Below are positions 9,775-20,189 of a stretch of 64,000 nucleotides of DNA, piece after piece. The stretch is from Phytophthora colocasiae (Eukaryota > Oomycota > Peronosporomycetes > Peronosporales > Peronosporaceae), in NCBI GenBank assembly GCA_018806915.1, contig JAGKQI010000084.1, positions 372,001 to 436,000 of the forward strand, given 5' to 3'. The notes beneath the pieces were generated by a model. That model was not told the DNA's origin and did no database searches. It saw only the letters and a program-made list of their open reading frames with translations. The translations under genes and the position numbers were made by a program. Every line of letters begins with the position of its first letter. The stretch's first letter is position 1.

Positions 9775-10517
9775 TCACGGTCTAGTTTTGGTCAGCTGGA
9801 CAATCAATGCCATCAGTTCTTGTCGGAGTTGGCGGACATCTTCGCGGTCAGCTCTAACGCGTTGCTCTCTCTCCACCTCTCTCCTGTCAGCATCTTGTTG
9901 CACCTGTAATTGCAATTGAAAGATTTGGTGGTAGAGGCTGACGAGCTGGGGAATAGTAACGCCATTCCGGGTATCGTGCACGATATTACCGGCTTGCGAG
10001 ACTGAAGTATCAGCTCTCACGGGGGACCCCAGATTGGTACCCTCGCTTTCCGACGACGGATCCGCTTGTAGTTGCTCTTGGGTCGCACGAACTGGACCGT
10101 GTGAGCGCATATGCTCAACAGGTTCACGAGCCGCGTGTGGCATCTCTGTACTTGATACAGAAGGTAAACTCGCAGTCGGCACTTATTGATTAATTCCTCG
10201 TAGAATGTCTCTTGGTGCTTGCAGCTCTTCAGCTCGCCCCTCACCTCCAATAGATATTTCCCTCCCTTGAATTCGTAACTTCAAACTCTTGGCAACATCT
10301 TGCAGTGTTTGATTCGATGTACGTGATAACAACATGGCGAATTTTCGGGGTAGACTAGCGGCAGAGCGCTCGCTCCAAGAACGCTCCTTGGGCGTGTTGG
10401 ACTCCACCGCGACGGCTCTCCATTAGTAGGTAGCTTCTCGTGAATGACGCAAAGCAGAAGCTCCTGCTCTTGTTTGCTGTAGTTTCGATATCCTGGAGTT
10501 CTTCCCATGCGGATCAT
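9775..10517 (-). pseudogene. Myb/SANT-like domain plus coiled-coil protein, broken frame
   Basis: Reading down the minus strand, ATG 10517 gives MGRTPGYRNYSKQEQELLL and ...HEKLPTNGE, then after a one-base shift near 10405 ERSWSERSAASLPRKFAMLL and further residues to a TAA at 10183. The same frame continues to 9775 with a low-complexity stretch and a charged heptad-like helix (QLQVQQDADRREVEREQ and onwards). The first part resembles Myb/SANT-like DNA-binding domains of the DUF6818 kind common in oomycetes: GR..NY...E, LL, LP, then a W-x-ER-x-x-x-SL-x-x-KF core. If repaired it would be a DNA-binding protein with a C-terminal coiled coil. It is third in the gene order of the TIR element. Confidence 0.5.
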
Positions 10518-10649
10518 GTTGTCTACACTTCAGTGCAGATTGCAAAATGAGTGGGTGGGCGAGAAGCCAGTGGCGACGGCTAGATGAGCCAGAGATCTGA
10601 TAAGGGTATATCTGACATTTGTCACAACGTTATTTTGGAAAACGTGTCG

Positions 10650-10736
10650 CTAACATTTAACAAAAAAATGTAGCACCTCTAACATTTATTAAACAAATGT
10701 AGAACCTCCGATATTGTTCAAGGAAATATAGCGCTA
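10650..10736. repeat. Three tandem 29-bp palindromic units
   Basis: Units at 10650-10678, 10679-10707 and 10708-10736 each contain an inverted pair: acattt...aaatgt twice, then atatt...aaatat. They lie between the second and third genes of the TIR element, inside an otherwise gene-free stretch (10518-10883). They could be operators, a transcription end or transposase-binding iterons. Confidence 0.6.
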
Positions 10737-10883
10737 CAACTTGTAGATAACTCATCCTTGAACAGAATTTTTCATGTCAGTCATATATTCAAACGCCTAC
10801 AGAACATGCAAACGCCTACCGAAAATGCATGCAAACACTAGTGTGGACAGTATCCCTGGTCCGGATACTCAGCCAATGCAGAA

Positions 10884-11993
10884 CTACACCATTTCGCAGT
10901 CAGCAGCTTCTCCTTCGGCAAAGGTGGCTCCCACTTCACTATCCGTGTCTGTGTCCATGCCAGGTGCAACGAGTCCTCCCAACGCTGCGGTTTCATCAAT
11001 ATCGTCGACGGTCAAGGGGGATAGATCGTCCTCTTCAGTGCTCGAAAACTGACTCATTGCATCCAGCATCTCAAAACTCATGCTCGTTCCATCAAAATCA
11101 AACTGCAGTGCACCATCAATATTGCAGACAACTGACGTGGTGGCGAATTCCGCTTCAGTTTCGGAGCCCGTTCCAGTCGCAACCAGCACTTCTAGCTCCA
11201 TAGGAGCTAACCCAGCGTCTCCAGTTTCAGTGACACTGGATCCATCTTGGCGGGGTGGCTCATTTACATGAATCGACAGCATCAAACGTCGCAAATTGCT
11301 GACTGCCCACTCTGGATCATCCGCGTGTGCTTCGATCACAGGTGAGCGGGGCGCCTGCTGTTGGTTCCGGCGCGGCGTGTTCTGCAAGAAGTTGTGAGAA
11401 CGGTGCACGTGTCGGAGTAGCGACCTCAAATTCATGGCTTCGAATGAGCATCCCCACACATAGCAATGAAGGTCGTTGCTGCTGTCACCTTCATCGTCAT
11501 ACAAAGGCACGATGCGAGCATAGTTCCGCGAGTTCAAGTTTGGAACGATGCCGAGGAATGCGTGGACGCACAAATTGTTCCACTGGTATCCAGCACGACT
11601 GTGAATGAAGTCACCTCGAAGAAACAGCATATCGCCCTTTCGTAGCTCAATGACGTTTCTGTTGGACTCGAACGCGAATTCATGGTTTCAGCCAAATCCG
11701 TACATAACAGTGTTGTCTTGAGTTGCAATGATGAGAGATCCCGGTAAGCACGTTGAGACCATCCGGTTTTCAACCGATCGGGATAACGTGAAGTTTTGGT
11801 GCCCACGCGACTTCAGGAACTGCCAACGCGGCACATCCACGTCCAGAAAGAATGTTCGATAGTATGGCCGGAGCATTGCGGTCAAAACGGTAGCTGTGAT
11901 GGTCGGCAATTCGGCCAGAAGTCGAAGCATGTGTGGGCTTGATCGGTCTGCGCCGCAGTCGAAAAATCCAATCCACATTTGCTCACGTAGCAA
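10884..11993 (-). pseudogene. Degenerate dioxygenase-fold paralogue with C2H2 finger
   Basis: The minus strand runs from ATG 11993 to 10884 in one frame with a single internal TGA (about 11685), just where the neighbour gene has W in SYGWN (here YGFG-stop-NHEF). The double-stranded beta-helix segment KGDMLFLRGDFIH aligns with KGDVLIMRADTIH of the upstream gene, and CLPGSLIIA with GLPASVLLG. The metal motif HxD appears as HQN, and the 2OG-binding Arg position is not conserved, so catalysis looks lost. A C2H2-type finger follows (CYVWGC then HVHRSH), then an acidic C-terminal tail. The start lies only 49 bp after the end of the first gene. A regulatory or DNA-targeting role is inference. Confidence 0.5.
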
Positions 11994-12042
11994 GCACGCT
12001 CTGCTTTCTCGTCAATCGGAATATTCTTGGGCACCATCCGAA

Positions 12043-12762
12043 TCAAGTCAATAGCATTCTGCTTTCGGTATCTGCACTTAGCATGCTCCGGCTCCAGAAA
12101 AAATGCAATCGAGTATTATTCTTGACGTACGCACCGCCGCAGTGAATTGTGTCCGCCCGCATGATCAACACGTCCCCCTTGTCGAAAGTGACTTTTTCCT
12201 CATCCGCTTCCAAAGCTACCTGCCTGTTCCAGCCGTACGAGATGATGTGGCTATCGTCCTCCAGCCCTAATAGCACGGATGCTGGCAAACCGCTATACTC
12301 ATACAGGTCCTGCTTTGATGAGATCCGACCGAAATCCCTGTGAACAGCCTGCCTTTCACCACCTGCAAACGACCTGATAAACGTGAATTCTGCCGGTGTG
12401 GAGTCCGGAAAAAATGTTTGACAGCCTTCACTGATCAAGTCATACAAAGCGCTTGCCTTGGCCTCCGGTACTTTAGCAGTCTGTCGCTTGCTATCCATCT
12501 TGTTCCTCAGCCCAAACAAGCGGTTCCAGCTACTCGCGTCCAGTCCGTTAGCAGTCTCCAGCAGAGCGTCGCACACCTCAGTCTCGACGTATCGGAATAG
12601 CCGAATATAATCTTTCGAGTTTAAGCGGTGCTGCTGCGGAAGAACGTCCGGGAACAGCTTCAGTGGCGAGTCTGATTCCATTGTTGCCTGCACTTCCTGC
12701 TCCAGCCCCGCCAACTCCATAGCAAAAAGAAAAGTGATATCGACGTGACTGTCGCACTTCAA
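12043..12762 (-). CDS. Predicted 2-oxoglutarate/Fe(II)-dependent dioxygenase
   Basis: An uninterrupted 239-residue minus-strand frame. The C-terminal half has the signature of the 2OG-Fe(II) double-stranded beta-helix: HRD (HxD) in QAVHRDFGR near residue 142, the strand KGDVLIMRADTIH with the distal His near 205, and Arg 11 residues later in NNTRLHFFW, where the 2-oxoglutarate carboxylate is normally held. These enzymes couple decarboxylation of 2OG to oxidation of protein, nucleic acid or small-molecule substrates. The substrate cannot be read from sequence. The N-terminal ~100 residues show no motif that I know. It is first in the TIR element, with its promoter between 12763 and the right terminus. 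ATG 12762 is the only start that uses the full frame; ATG 12720 (MELAGLEQ) is an alternative. Confidence 0.6.
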   Translation of the reverse strand: MKCDSHVDITFLFAMELAGLEQEVQATMESDSPLKLFPDVLPQQHRLNSKDYIRLFRYVETEVCDALLETANGLDASSWNRLFGLRNKMDSKRQTAKVPEAKASALYDLISEGCQTFFPDSTPAEFTFIRSFAGGERQAVHRDFGRISSKQDLYEYSGLPASVLLGLEDDSHIISYGWNRQVALEADEEKVTFDKGDVLIMRADTIHCGGAYVKNNTRLHFFWSRSMLSADTESRMLLT

Positions 12763-12888
12763 CTAGTGTGGTTCACACAACTATGTGGTCAACACAGCTA
12801 TGTGGTCCACTCCACCTAACTGCGTGAGGTTACAGGACAGCTGTGCGTCGACACAAGCAAAGTTTTTCAAATAGTTCAAACTTCGAAT

Positions 12889-14652
12889 TTACGGTTCCAT
12901 GTTCGAGAATCAATCGTGTTATTCACAGTCCTTGCGCTAGTGAATAATTAGGCATTCTTGGACCAATTTCCGCCGCGTTTACCGCGACAACATCCGCGTA
13001 AATGCTATCCATTTTGGGTAGTGTACGTTTACGGATCTGCTACCGTTCAACAGCTCGTTTGGGGTCAATTTTGTGCAGATTCAGATCCCTCACCGCAGTT
13101 TCAACAGGCGATGCAGAAGGTGAAAGTAATGGGACTGGAAAATATGAACGAAGACAAGAAGTATCTGTCCAGTTGCGCCGGTATGCGGTGGGAGAGCAGC
13201 CTCGACGGCGGTAAAGTATATGCGAATTTGAAGGTCAACACAAGTGATATACTCGATACTTGTCTGCAAAGATTTTTTATTGCGGGTGCTCCTTTAGTTT
13301 TGTTGCTGGACCGCGCTACTCTGCGTGATCTGGAGCATAGCCAAAGTGTCGTTGCTCCAGTGGATATCAAAATTGCTTTTCTAATTCGTAATTTTACTAC
13401 GAGTTATTATCGAAATTTGGCGGCAATTTTACCATGGAAAGTGGTAAACCCTCTCGATATCTCCGTTATATTCGACATCACGAATAATGATGGACTACCA
13501 CAAGACATGATAAACACTGGGATTCTACTGAACCATTTCCTCACGTGTCTCCGTCTGAATGGTTGCACTATTAAAATTTCGTGCATGAAAGGTTTCGAAA
13601 GCTTTTTTCCTGCGATTGGTTCCGCTGTTGCAGCGCAATCTGGCGTTTCGCCCCTCAAGTTCAACATTACGCTTACGGCTTCTGAGTTGTGGCCATGGCT
13701 TTTGTACACTATCAGCTGCTGTTCTACTGCTACACTTTGGGATGTGACTTCGACACCAGCCAATCTATTGAGTATTGCGGATGTTGTCCAGTAGAACTAT
13801 CCTCTTACGGGGCAGGAGGAGCTTCAGCCAAGAACTTACAATACTTGTGAATTCGGATTTGTGGATATTGCCGAAGGCATAACTGTATGGCCAATCGATG
13901 CTGTAGGTGGCCAAATCGCAGCATTTGAGATGCCGAGTTCTACCCGCTGTCGAGCCTGGTTCAAGGGGGGAGATCAGGTGGAAGTTGTCGTTCCAGGCTT
14001 CGGTCGTTGTCGAACTAGAGTTGGAAATGGCGTTTCCGAAGTTTCTCGAGATTTGGTGGAGCAGAACGTACCAACTTTGAGCAAGCTTTCCTTGAGCTTT
14101 GGGTCAATTGATTCCGTTTCTTTGGCGTTTAATTTGCTAGAGTTGGTTGGTCGAAATCTTCGCTCATTAACAATATCTGCACCGCTTTACAGCAACAGCA
14201 CGACTCTTGATCTGAGTGTCTTGTCTGGAATATGCCCGAACCTCCAATATCTGGAAATCCATAGTTTTGCTGTAGTTGTCACGGCTCACAATGAATCGCT
14301 GGGTCGCTGGCCAATCGTGGAGTTGACAGTCGGAAGTAATCGGAAATTGTCGGATTTCACATTGTGTCTACGGAATCGCAGCCTCCGGATGGCTCGAGAG
14401 CTAACTCGTCTCGACTTCTATGATGTGCATTGTGAAGAGAGGGAAATCCAAGAGTTTACTTCGCACGATGGAGATTTTCTCTGTGTTACGAAGGAGAAAT
14501 TTCCGATTCAGTCGAAAGCTGCATTGATCAGCGTCATTAACTACGTGTATTACTCGAAACCGATTCATCGAGTACCTGCTGATGTTTTATGTCTAATTTT
14601 TGTTTTCGCTTCGACCCCTGCCCGACGATCAGTGCGTGTTAGACGAGGATGA
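12889..14652 (+). pseudogene. C-type family gene, copy A (N-terminally deleted, with stops)
   Basis: Homologous to the intact gene at 50524-52470 but starting after a deletion of about 190 bp. TAG at about 12949 replaces a Lys codon (AATAATTAG against aataataag), and a changed stretch at 13788 gives TAG in place of RCN. Frames 12958-13794 and 13861-14652 otherwise read through the family domains, including GFGRCRTRVGNGVSEVSRD and the C-terminal VPADVLCLIFVFAS. A product is unlikely. Confidence 0.75.
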
Positions 14653-14721
14653 CAGTGTAGAAGGAGAAGTCGTGCGATGAAATTTCACAAGACTGGTGAT
14701 TCACATGCTTTTGTATTTCCA

Positions 14722-14965
14722 TTAAAATTGAAAGAGTTTAACAAAGGTTTTTCGCTTGTGGTAGTGTATCATATTTCCGTCTTCCTGTATTTCGCTTCTA
14801 GAATTTCGTAATGTACAGTAAACGCCCGAAACCCTCTCTGTCATAGGTAACTTAGTGTAGCCATATTTCTTATGGTTCACGAAACCTGCGGGTTTAGTAC
14901 CCACCGGAAAGAGGACTTTTGAGTTGCTGCAGATAGCAACAATAGACGATAAGAAGATCCTTTTA
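14722..14965 (-). pseudogene. Relic of the secreted-protein gene, convergent to copy A
   Basis: The minus strand reads a short hydrophobic stretch, then VGTKPAGFVNHKKYGYTKLP, matching the HVKYGYTVEP region of the gene at 7452 in degraded form. Similar relics follow each C-type copy (23640-23960, 25080-25327, 52880-53075). Confidence 0.5.
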
Positions 14966-15290
14966 TCAGATGCTAACGTAAATAAGCAAGAAGGAGATTT
15001 CGGATTAAATAGAAAAACTGTCGAATATTTGTCTTCTGGTAAATACGGAAGTGAAGAGAATTTAGATTAACTGGAGATTTGCCAGTTGACATTATAATAA
15101 CTCGTTCTCATCTATTCTACTGTAAACGAAATAGAGCTGCTCCCCTTTTTGCGAGTATTGGGTTTGACCAAGTCTACTTGAAGCAAACGAGCATGTCTCT
15201 CATCTTTTTTTCTGGAGAGAAAGAAACTATTCTCTTCAATTAGTAGAACTTGATTATCCGCAGCAAAGGGCACACCAAGAAGATACGCAC
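14966..15290. other. Conserved 3' flank of C-type copies, no gene seen
   Basis: The stretch shares blocks with 23880-24090 and 52480-53400 (for example gacattataataactcgttctc and tctctcatctttttt). No open frame of note occurs in either strand. Confidence 0.5.
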
Positions 15291-15455
15291 TGCTTCAAAT
15301 CTCATCATTGGATTTTACGAAGAAGAACATGACGAGAGTGAGGTCATGGAACTTTGGATGCCCGATGGAGATGCTCTATCTGTAATGATGGATAAATTCC
15401 CTCTACAGTCGAAAGCTGCGCTAGTTGGTGTTGCCAACGGAGCCCACTACATGAA
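15291..15455 (+). pseudogene. C-terminal family fragment
   Basis: The plus strand encodes HDESEVMELWMPDGDAL and KFPLQSKAALVGVAN, matching the C-terminal part of family members (compare EVTDIMTHNGDFLPV and KLPIQSKVAMISAVD at 17090-17340). It is cut at about 15455, where an oppositely oriented copy begins. Confidence 0.6.
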
Positions 15456-17050
15456 AGTACGAGATTCAAGATTGGGCGCCATACCATTATTGTATACCTT
15501 TGTGCAAAGTCTTGATGAACGTAAATTTCCACCGATCAACTTCAGTAGATTGATCACCAAACCAATAGATTCAATAGAGGTAAAGGCAGTCAGGGACCGA
15601 AGTGAAAGCGTCCTTTGCAGATTTTGACCCTCTGAATCGCGAGAAACTTCGCAATCGCCTTCTCCAATTCTAGTTCGACAAAGTCCGTAACTTGGTACGA
15701 TAACTTCGATATAGTCTTCCTTGAATCAGGCTCGACAGCGGGCAGAACTGGGTGCTACAAATGCTGCGCCTTCTTCAATATCGATGGGCCATACTGTTGT
15801 TCTTTCTGTAATATCCACAAATCTGAATTCAGAAGCTTCGTATGCTATTTGCCGTAGTTGCTGTCCTGAAGTTGTCAAAACAGGATAACGGTGTGTCAAA
15901 GTTTCTGTTGCCTTTGACAAAATCGAATGCACAATATTAAACTCAATTCCAATAGAATGGGGGGGCAGCCTATAACAAAGGCTAACCACGGCAACGTGTC
16001 TGGACTCATACTTCAAGTAGTTTGTATCCTGAACTGAAGTGGCGTGGTAGGCTCCACAGCGATAGTCGAAAAGATCGCAGTCAATATACTTTTGGACAAC
16101 TTGAAACACGAAATGAACACCTTTCGACGGACCATTTAAGACCACTGGCAAATAGAACTCCAGCATTGATCGTAACCTGTACGTTGTTGTTGTTTGTCTT
16201 TTTTTGTCAGAGGTGAATTGAGAGGGAGTTTACTGGTGTGAATACCAATCCAGCAGCTAAATCCCGTGAAAATATCGACGTTAAATCCCATATAGAAACG
16301 TCAGCAATTACACTTATCGGCACGTGCTGGTACGGCCAGATACTAGCCGAAGTGGTGCTGCCAAGCGCAATAATGAGTTGCATCACCATAGATGCACTCA
16401 CGTTAAATATTCCTCGTATTCATCAATTTTTTGGGATGCTGCCGCGTTACCCGTATCGAACAAGCATTGTCATTTTATACTCGAGCAAACGAGAATGTCT
16501 TCCCTCCTTTTGTCCACTTTCATTCCCTCCAGTGTCTGCATCGCCCGTAGAAACTAAAATGAGGGGGTAGAAAGCCCCAGTAATCTGATCCAAGTGACTT
16601 TCTGATCTGTAGCAGATTCACTGACGAGCAACTTCCATTTTGAATACCAACTCCGTCTGCTTTGACCCAGTGACTGCGTCAGGTAGGGAAATTGCTCCGT
16701 AAATGTCTTGTTGGTTGACTTTCGAAAGAACAATGAACGATTGCTTCAAGTTTAGCTGACTCACATTTTGTGAATGTCCTACTTCCAACCGAAGCAAAAT
16801 AGTCAATTGGTGATATGGGTGGCCTACAGGCGGTCAGCAAATAACACTTGCATTCCACTCCCTGATCATACAAGCAGATAAGGCATCACGTCTCGGTTCA
16901 ACTTTGAGAATTTGGATCAAAGAAACAGAGATACACAAAATGGGAATGGTTGTAAAAGTGATTCGGTTCACATCACGTATCGTTACTCTGATCTTTTGGG
17001 ATAATTTCTATCTCCTCTAAACCGACACCTTTGCAGCTCTGCGTATGGTT
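15456..17050 (-). pseudogene. Degenerate B-like family copy H
   Basis: The minus strand carries, in order from the right, pieces of the N-terminal region (16618-16873), SVIADVSIWDLTSIFSRDLAAGLVFTPVNSL (16207-16401), and the middle region ending FVDITERTTVWPIDIEEG...SSARCRA (15726-16166), with broken frames between them. It aligns best to the B-type gene at 17090-19060 and lies directly downstream of it in the same orientation. The C-terminal part is absent. Confidence 0.6.
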
Positions 17051-17089
17051 ACTGACTTTGATGAAGGCCGTTCAATTCAAAACTCTGTA

Positions 17090-19060
17090 TCAAAAACGCA
17101 TTTGATGTCTGTTGATACCAAGACGGGCAGCCCAAAAGTCCACTGACCGCTGAGCAGGCGTCGAAGCCAACACAAAAATTGTGCGTAAGATATCAACGGG
17201 CAGTCGACGGACTGCGTTCCAGTTGCGCGCACTGTCGACGGCACTGATCATAGCAACTTTCGACTGTATCGGCAATTTCTCCTTCATAACAGGTAGAAAA
17301 TCTCCATTGTGAGTCATAATGTCCGTCACCTCCTTTTTGTCGAACTCTTGTTCGTCATAGTTTATTGTGAGCTCACGCGCCATCCGTAGACTGAAGTTCC
17401 GTAAACACACTGGGATGTCTGCCAACTTGCGACTATCTTTAATAGTCAACACCTTGACTGGCCACAAACGCAGAGCCTCATTATGAATCGAGACAACCAC
17501 ATCGAGATCGTAAGTCGTGAGAGATTCAAGATTTGGACATACAGCAGATAAAACACTCAGGTCAAGAGTACGGTCACTGCTGTCTGGAGGTATCCTCTGT
17601 GATAATAAACGTAAATTACCACCGATCAACTCCAGCAAGCTCATGACCAACGAAACGGATTCGATTGGTGTAAAGCACACATACAAAGCTCGAAGTGCTC
17701 TTAATCCCAGCGAGGTTGGCTCCTTGATATCGCGAGAAACCACTGCGACGCCATCACCAATTCGACATCGACAACGACCGACACCTGGAATGACCACTTC
17801 AACGTCATCGCCTTCCTTGAACCAGGCCCGACAGCGGACCAAATTCGGCACAATAAGTGGCGAACCTTCCAGATCCAAGCCCCACACTGTTGTTCCTTCG
17901 GCAATGTCTACTAATCCGTAGAAACAATCTCTCGGCTTATTCGTACGAGGATAATTACAGCGCAATACACCCGCAATTCGTGATAAATCAGTTTTTGTCA
18001 AATGCGCATCCCAAATTGTTAGCGAAATATCGGTAGAAGGTGAACGGCTTATAGCATACACTAACCATGCCCACGACTCAGTGCGCACAGACTTGAAATC
18101 GATCTTGATTGGAGTTGTGGTAAATCCCACCGATACAACCGAACAAATCACAGCAAACACGCTTTTGGACAGCTTGTAACACGAAATCGACACCTTTCGA
18201 CTGACGACTTGAGACCACTGATAGACCCGGGTCAGTAGAACTCCAGCGTTGATCGCAGCCTGTTCGTTGCTGGTTGTATCTTCTTGTTTAAGGTAAATTC
18301 TCAGGGAGTTTATTGGTGTATATACCAACCCAGCAGCTAAATCTCGGCAAAATCCCGACGTTAACTCCCATATAGAAACGGAAACGTCCGCACTCATCAG
18401 TACTTGCTGCCTGTGGTTTGACCAGATATCTACCAGGCTCGAGCGGTCCGGCGTCTGAGTGAGTTGCACTATCATAGAAGAACCAGCATCAAACAACCTT
18501 TGTAGATCTGATTCAATCTCGTCACTTTTGTCAGTATAGAGGCAGGCTTTCACAACAGCACCATCACACTTGCAGCTCCAATATATAAGTTCAGCATTGG
18601 AAATGGGTGTCGTACATTTAACTTCGATCCCATCGTTCAACCTCTGACGCGCATATTGATATTGCGCTGAAGGTTCTGAAAACTCCAGCAGTCTACTCCA
18701 GGTAGCTTTCTGGACTGCAACAGATCCACAGACGTATACACTCCATCGTGAATAGTAGCCTCGACTACTTTCCTCCGTTCTTGGTGAGAGAAGTGACATT
18801 TGCTCTGTAAATGCTTCGTTGTTCACTATCGAAAGCAATGTGAATAATTCGATTGCTTCTCGGATCAGTTTAAGTTGTTTCACATTTTCCGGACTTCTCT
18901 CTTCTAGATGAAGCAGTAAATGCTGTGAGCATATCGAGTTCCCATACGGCCATTTGAATTTCACCTGCATCCCATTTCCCGCATTTATGGGCTTCCCTGG
19001 AATAGCATAAGTGCGTAAGGCCGAATGCCAAGGATTGAGGAAATTCCACTCGGTCGTCAT
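17090..19060 (-). CDS. B-type member of the multicopy family (intact, 656 aa)
   Basis: An uninterrupted frame from ATG 19060 (MTTEWNFLNPW). I do not recognise the family, and no signal peptide or membrane span is evident. Visible blocks: an N-terminal segment with HLEERSPENVKQLKLIREAI; a central region with VYVCGSVAVQKATWSRLLEF; a conserved core GFVDIAEG-like TVWGLDLEG...RCRAWFKEGDDVEVV and GVGRCRCRIGDGVAVVSRD; leucine-spaced repeats around LDLSVLSAVCPNLESLTTYD; and a C-terminal RRLPVDILRTIFVLAS that looks like an F-box core (LP-x-D-x-L-x-x-IF). It stands divergent to the C-type copy at 21499 across a 2.4 kb spacer. An LRR/F-box-like adaptor is one possible reading. The function is unknown. 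Confidence 0.7.
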   Translation of the reverse strand: MTTEWNFLNPWHSALRTYAIPGKPINAGNGMQVKFKWPYGNSICSQHLLLHLEERSPENVKQLKLIREAIELFTLLSIVNNEAFTEQMSLLSPRTEESSRGYYSRWSVYVCGSVAVQKATWSRLLEFSEPSAQYQYARQRLNDGIEVKCTTPISNAELIYWSCKCDGAVVKACLYTDKSDEIESDLQRLFDAGSSMIVQLTQTPDRSSLVDIWSNHRQQVLMSADVSVSIWELTSGFCRDLAAGLVYTPINSLRIYLKQEDTTSNEQAAINAGVLLTRVYQWSQVVSRKVSISCYKLSKSVFAVICSVVSVGFTTTPIKIDFKSVRTESWAWLVYAISRSPSTDISLTIWDAHLTKTDLSRIAGVLRCNYPRTNKPRDCFYGLVDIAEGTTVWGLDLEGSPLIVPNLVRCRAWFKEGDDVEVVIPGVGRCRCRIGDGVAVVSRDIKEPTSLGLRALRALYVCFTPIESVSLVMSLLELIGGNLRLLSQRIPPDSSDRTLDLSVLSAVCPNLESLTTYDLDVVVSIHNEALRLWPVKVLTIKDSRKLADIPVCLRNFSLRMARELTINYDEQEFDKKEVTDIMTHNGDFLPVMKEKLPIQSKVAMISAVDSARNWNAVRRLPVDILRTIFVLASTPAQRSVDFWAARLGINRHQMRF

Positions 19061-19485
19061 CAGCGAAAGTTAGAAAATAACGACGAGAAAACAAATTCCC
19101 GTGGCAAAAGCTATCACTTTTGAGTCAAGCCTCAAGTGTTCAACCTCGTCAAGTGCTCAAGCCGTAGGTCGCTGAGTCCAGTGGTCGACCCGATTCAATA
19201 AAACTCGAGCATTCATCGGGTCTTACTTAGTTCCGTTGTTGGATTCAATCTGGTCAACCTTAAATGATTGATAATTGAACGGATAGTATAGAAAATCGAA
19301 TACTTCTCTAAAAACCATGTTTCAATCGAATCACATTCTGTTCTATCAAGCTGTACATCTATCACTTGGAACAACTTCTGAGCAAGCCGCAATTTTCTCG
19401 TAGAATGGTCGACTGGATGTTCCTCAATCATTGATGTTCTGCCTTATGCACGTGTGTTATCTTAATTAAATCCACAGATTCTGAA

Positions 19486-19812
19486 AGTGAAATGGAAGTG
19501 GCGTTCGATTGGCATCTTCCCAGTGCACTCACAACGTGAAATCCATTTACTGGATGAAAGAAATCCAGAAAACGTTGGAATAACTGACATTGATCCGAGA
19601 AACAATCGAATTATTCACAATCCTTGCGATGGTGACAACAATGCGTTTGTGGAGCATCTTACGACGACAACGGAACTTGGAAGTGGCGTCGAAAACTGCA
19701 ATGATCAGCGTTGTACTATCAACAGACAGCAGTTCGTCGACTGCCGGTCGATATCTTTCGCACAATTTTTGTGTTGGCTTCTACCCAGGCTGACGACTCA
19801 CTTGGTTGAAAA
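19486..19812 (+). pseudogene. Internally deleted family copy J
   Basis: The plus strand joins an N-terminal piece (VKWKWRSIGIFPVHSQ, LLDERNPENV, IRETIELFTILAMV, matching VKFKWPY, LEERSPENV and IREAIELFTLLSIV of the B-type gene) directly to a C-terminal piece (RRLPVDIFRTIFVLAST). Several hundred codons are missing between them. The same structure occurs at 39252-39578. Confidence 0.65.
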
Positions 19813-20189
19813 GGTCGTGAGAGAATTGTTGTAGATGACAAAAAATGAGAACCGATGAGCTCCGAGATAGAAACCCCATATCAGCTTGTCAACTTTTTCC
19901 AGTGATTGACAGTACCTGATGCTGCCTTTTGCTCATTGTCATCACCCAACGTAAATTTCCACTTGCTGATATCATATACCGGAGGGGGGAGACGTTACAG
20001 CATTGCTACCAGGCGAGTGTGTGCAATTTCAGAGCGAGGGAGAGCTGCGATGCATGAAACATCAAGTGGTTGTTGTATTAACGCATTAATATGTAGGAGG
20101 CAAAGAAAGTTAGATGCCTTGCCAATTCCGGTAGGTTCCTCGCGGCAAAGAGTTTGAGCTAGTCCCTCTTCAAGAGACTCGTCCAGGTC

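Larger units (their letters stand above)
9642..12888 (-). mobile_element. TIR-bounded insertion with dioxygenase and Myb-like genes
   Basis: A C-type family copy is interrupted here. Inverted termini attcgaagtttgaa occur at 9667-9680 and, inverted, at 12875-12888. The interrupted sequence reads ...cacaaatt on the left and aatttacgg on the right, so aatt could be a short target duplication, which would place the left edge at 9642. Three minus-strand genes fill it: a predicted 2OG-Fe(II) dioxygenase, a degenerate paralogue with a zinc finger, and a Myb-like/coiled-coil gene. No recognisable transposase is inside. It may be a non-autonomous element or an element type that I cannot name. Confidence 0.5.
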
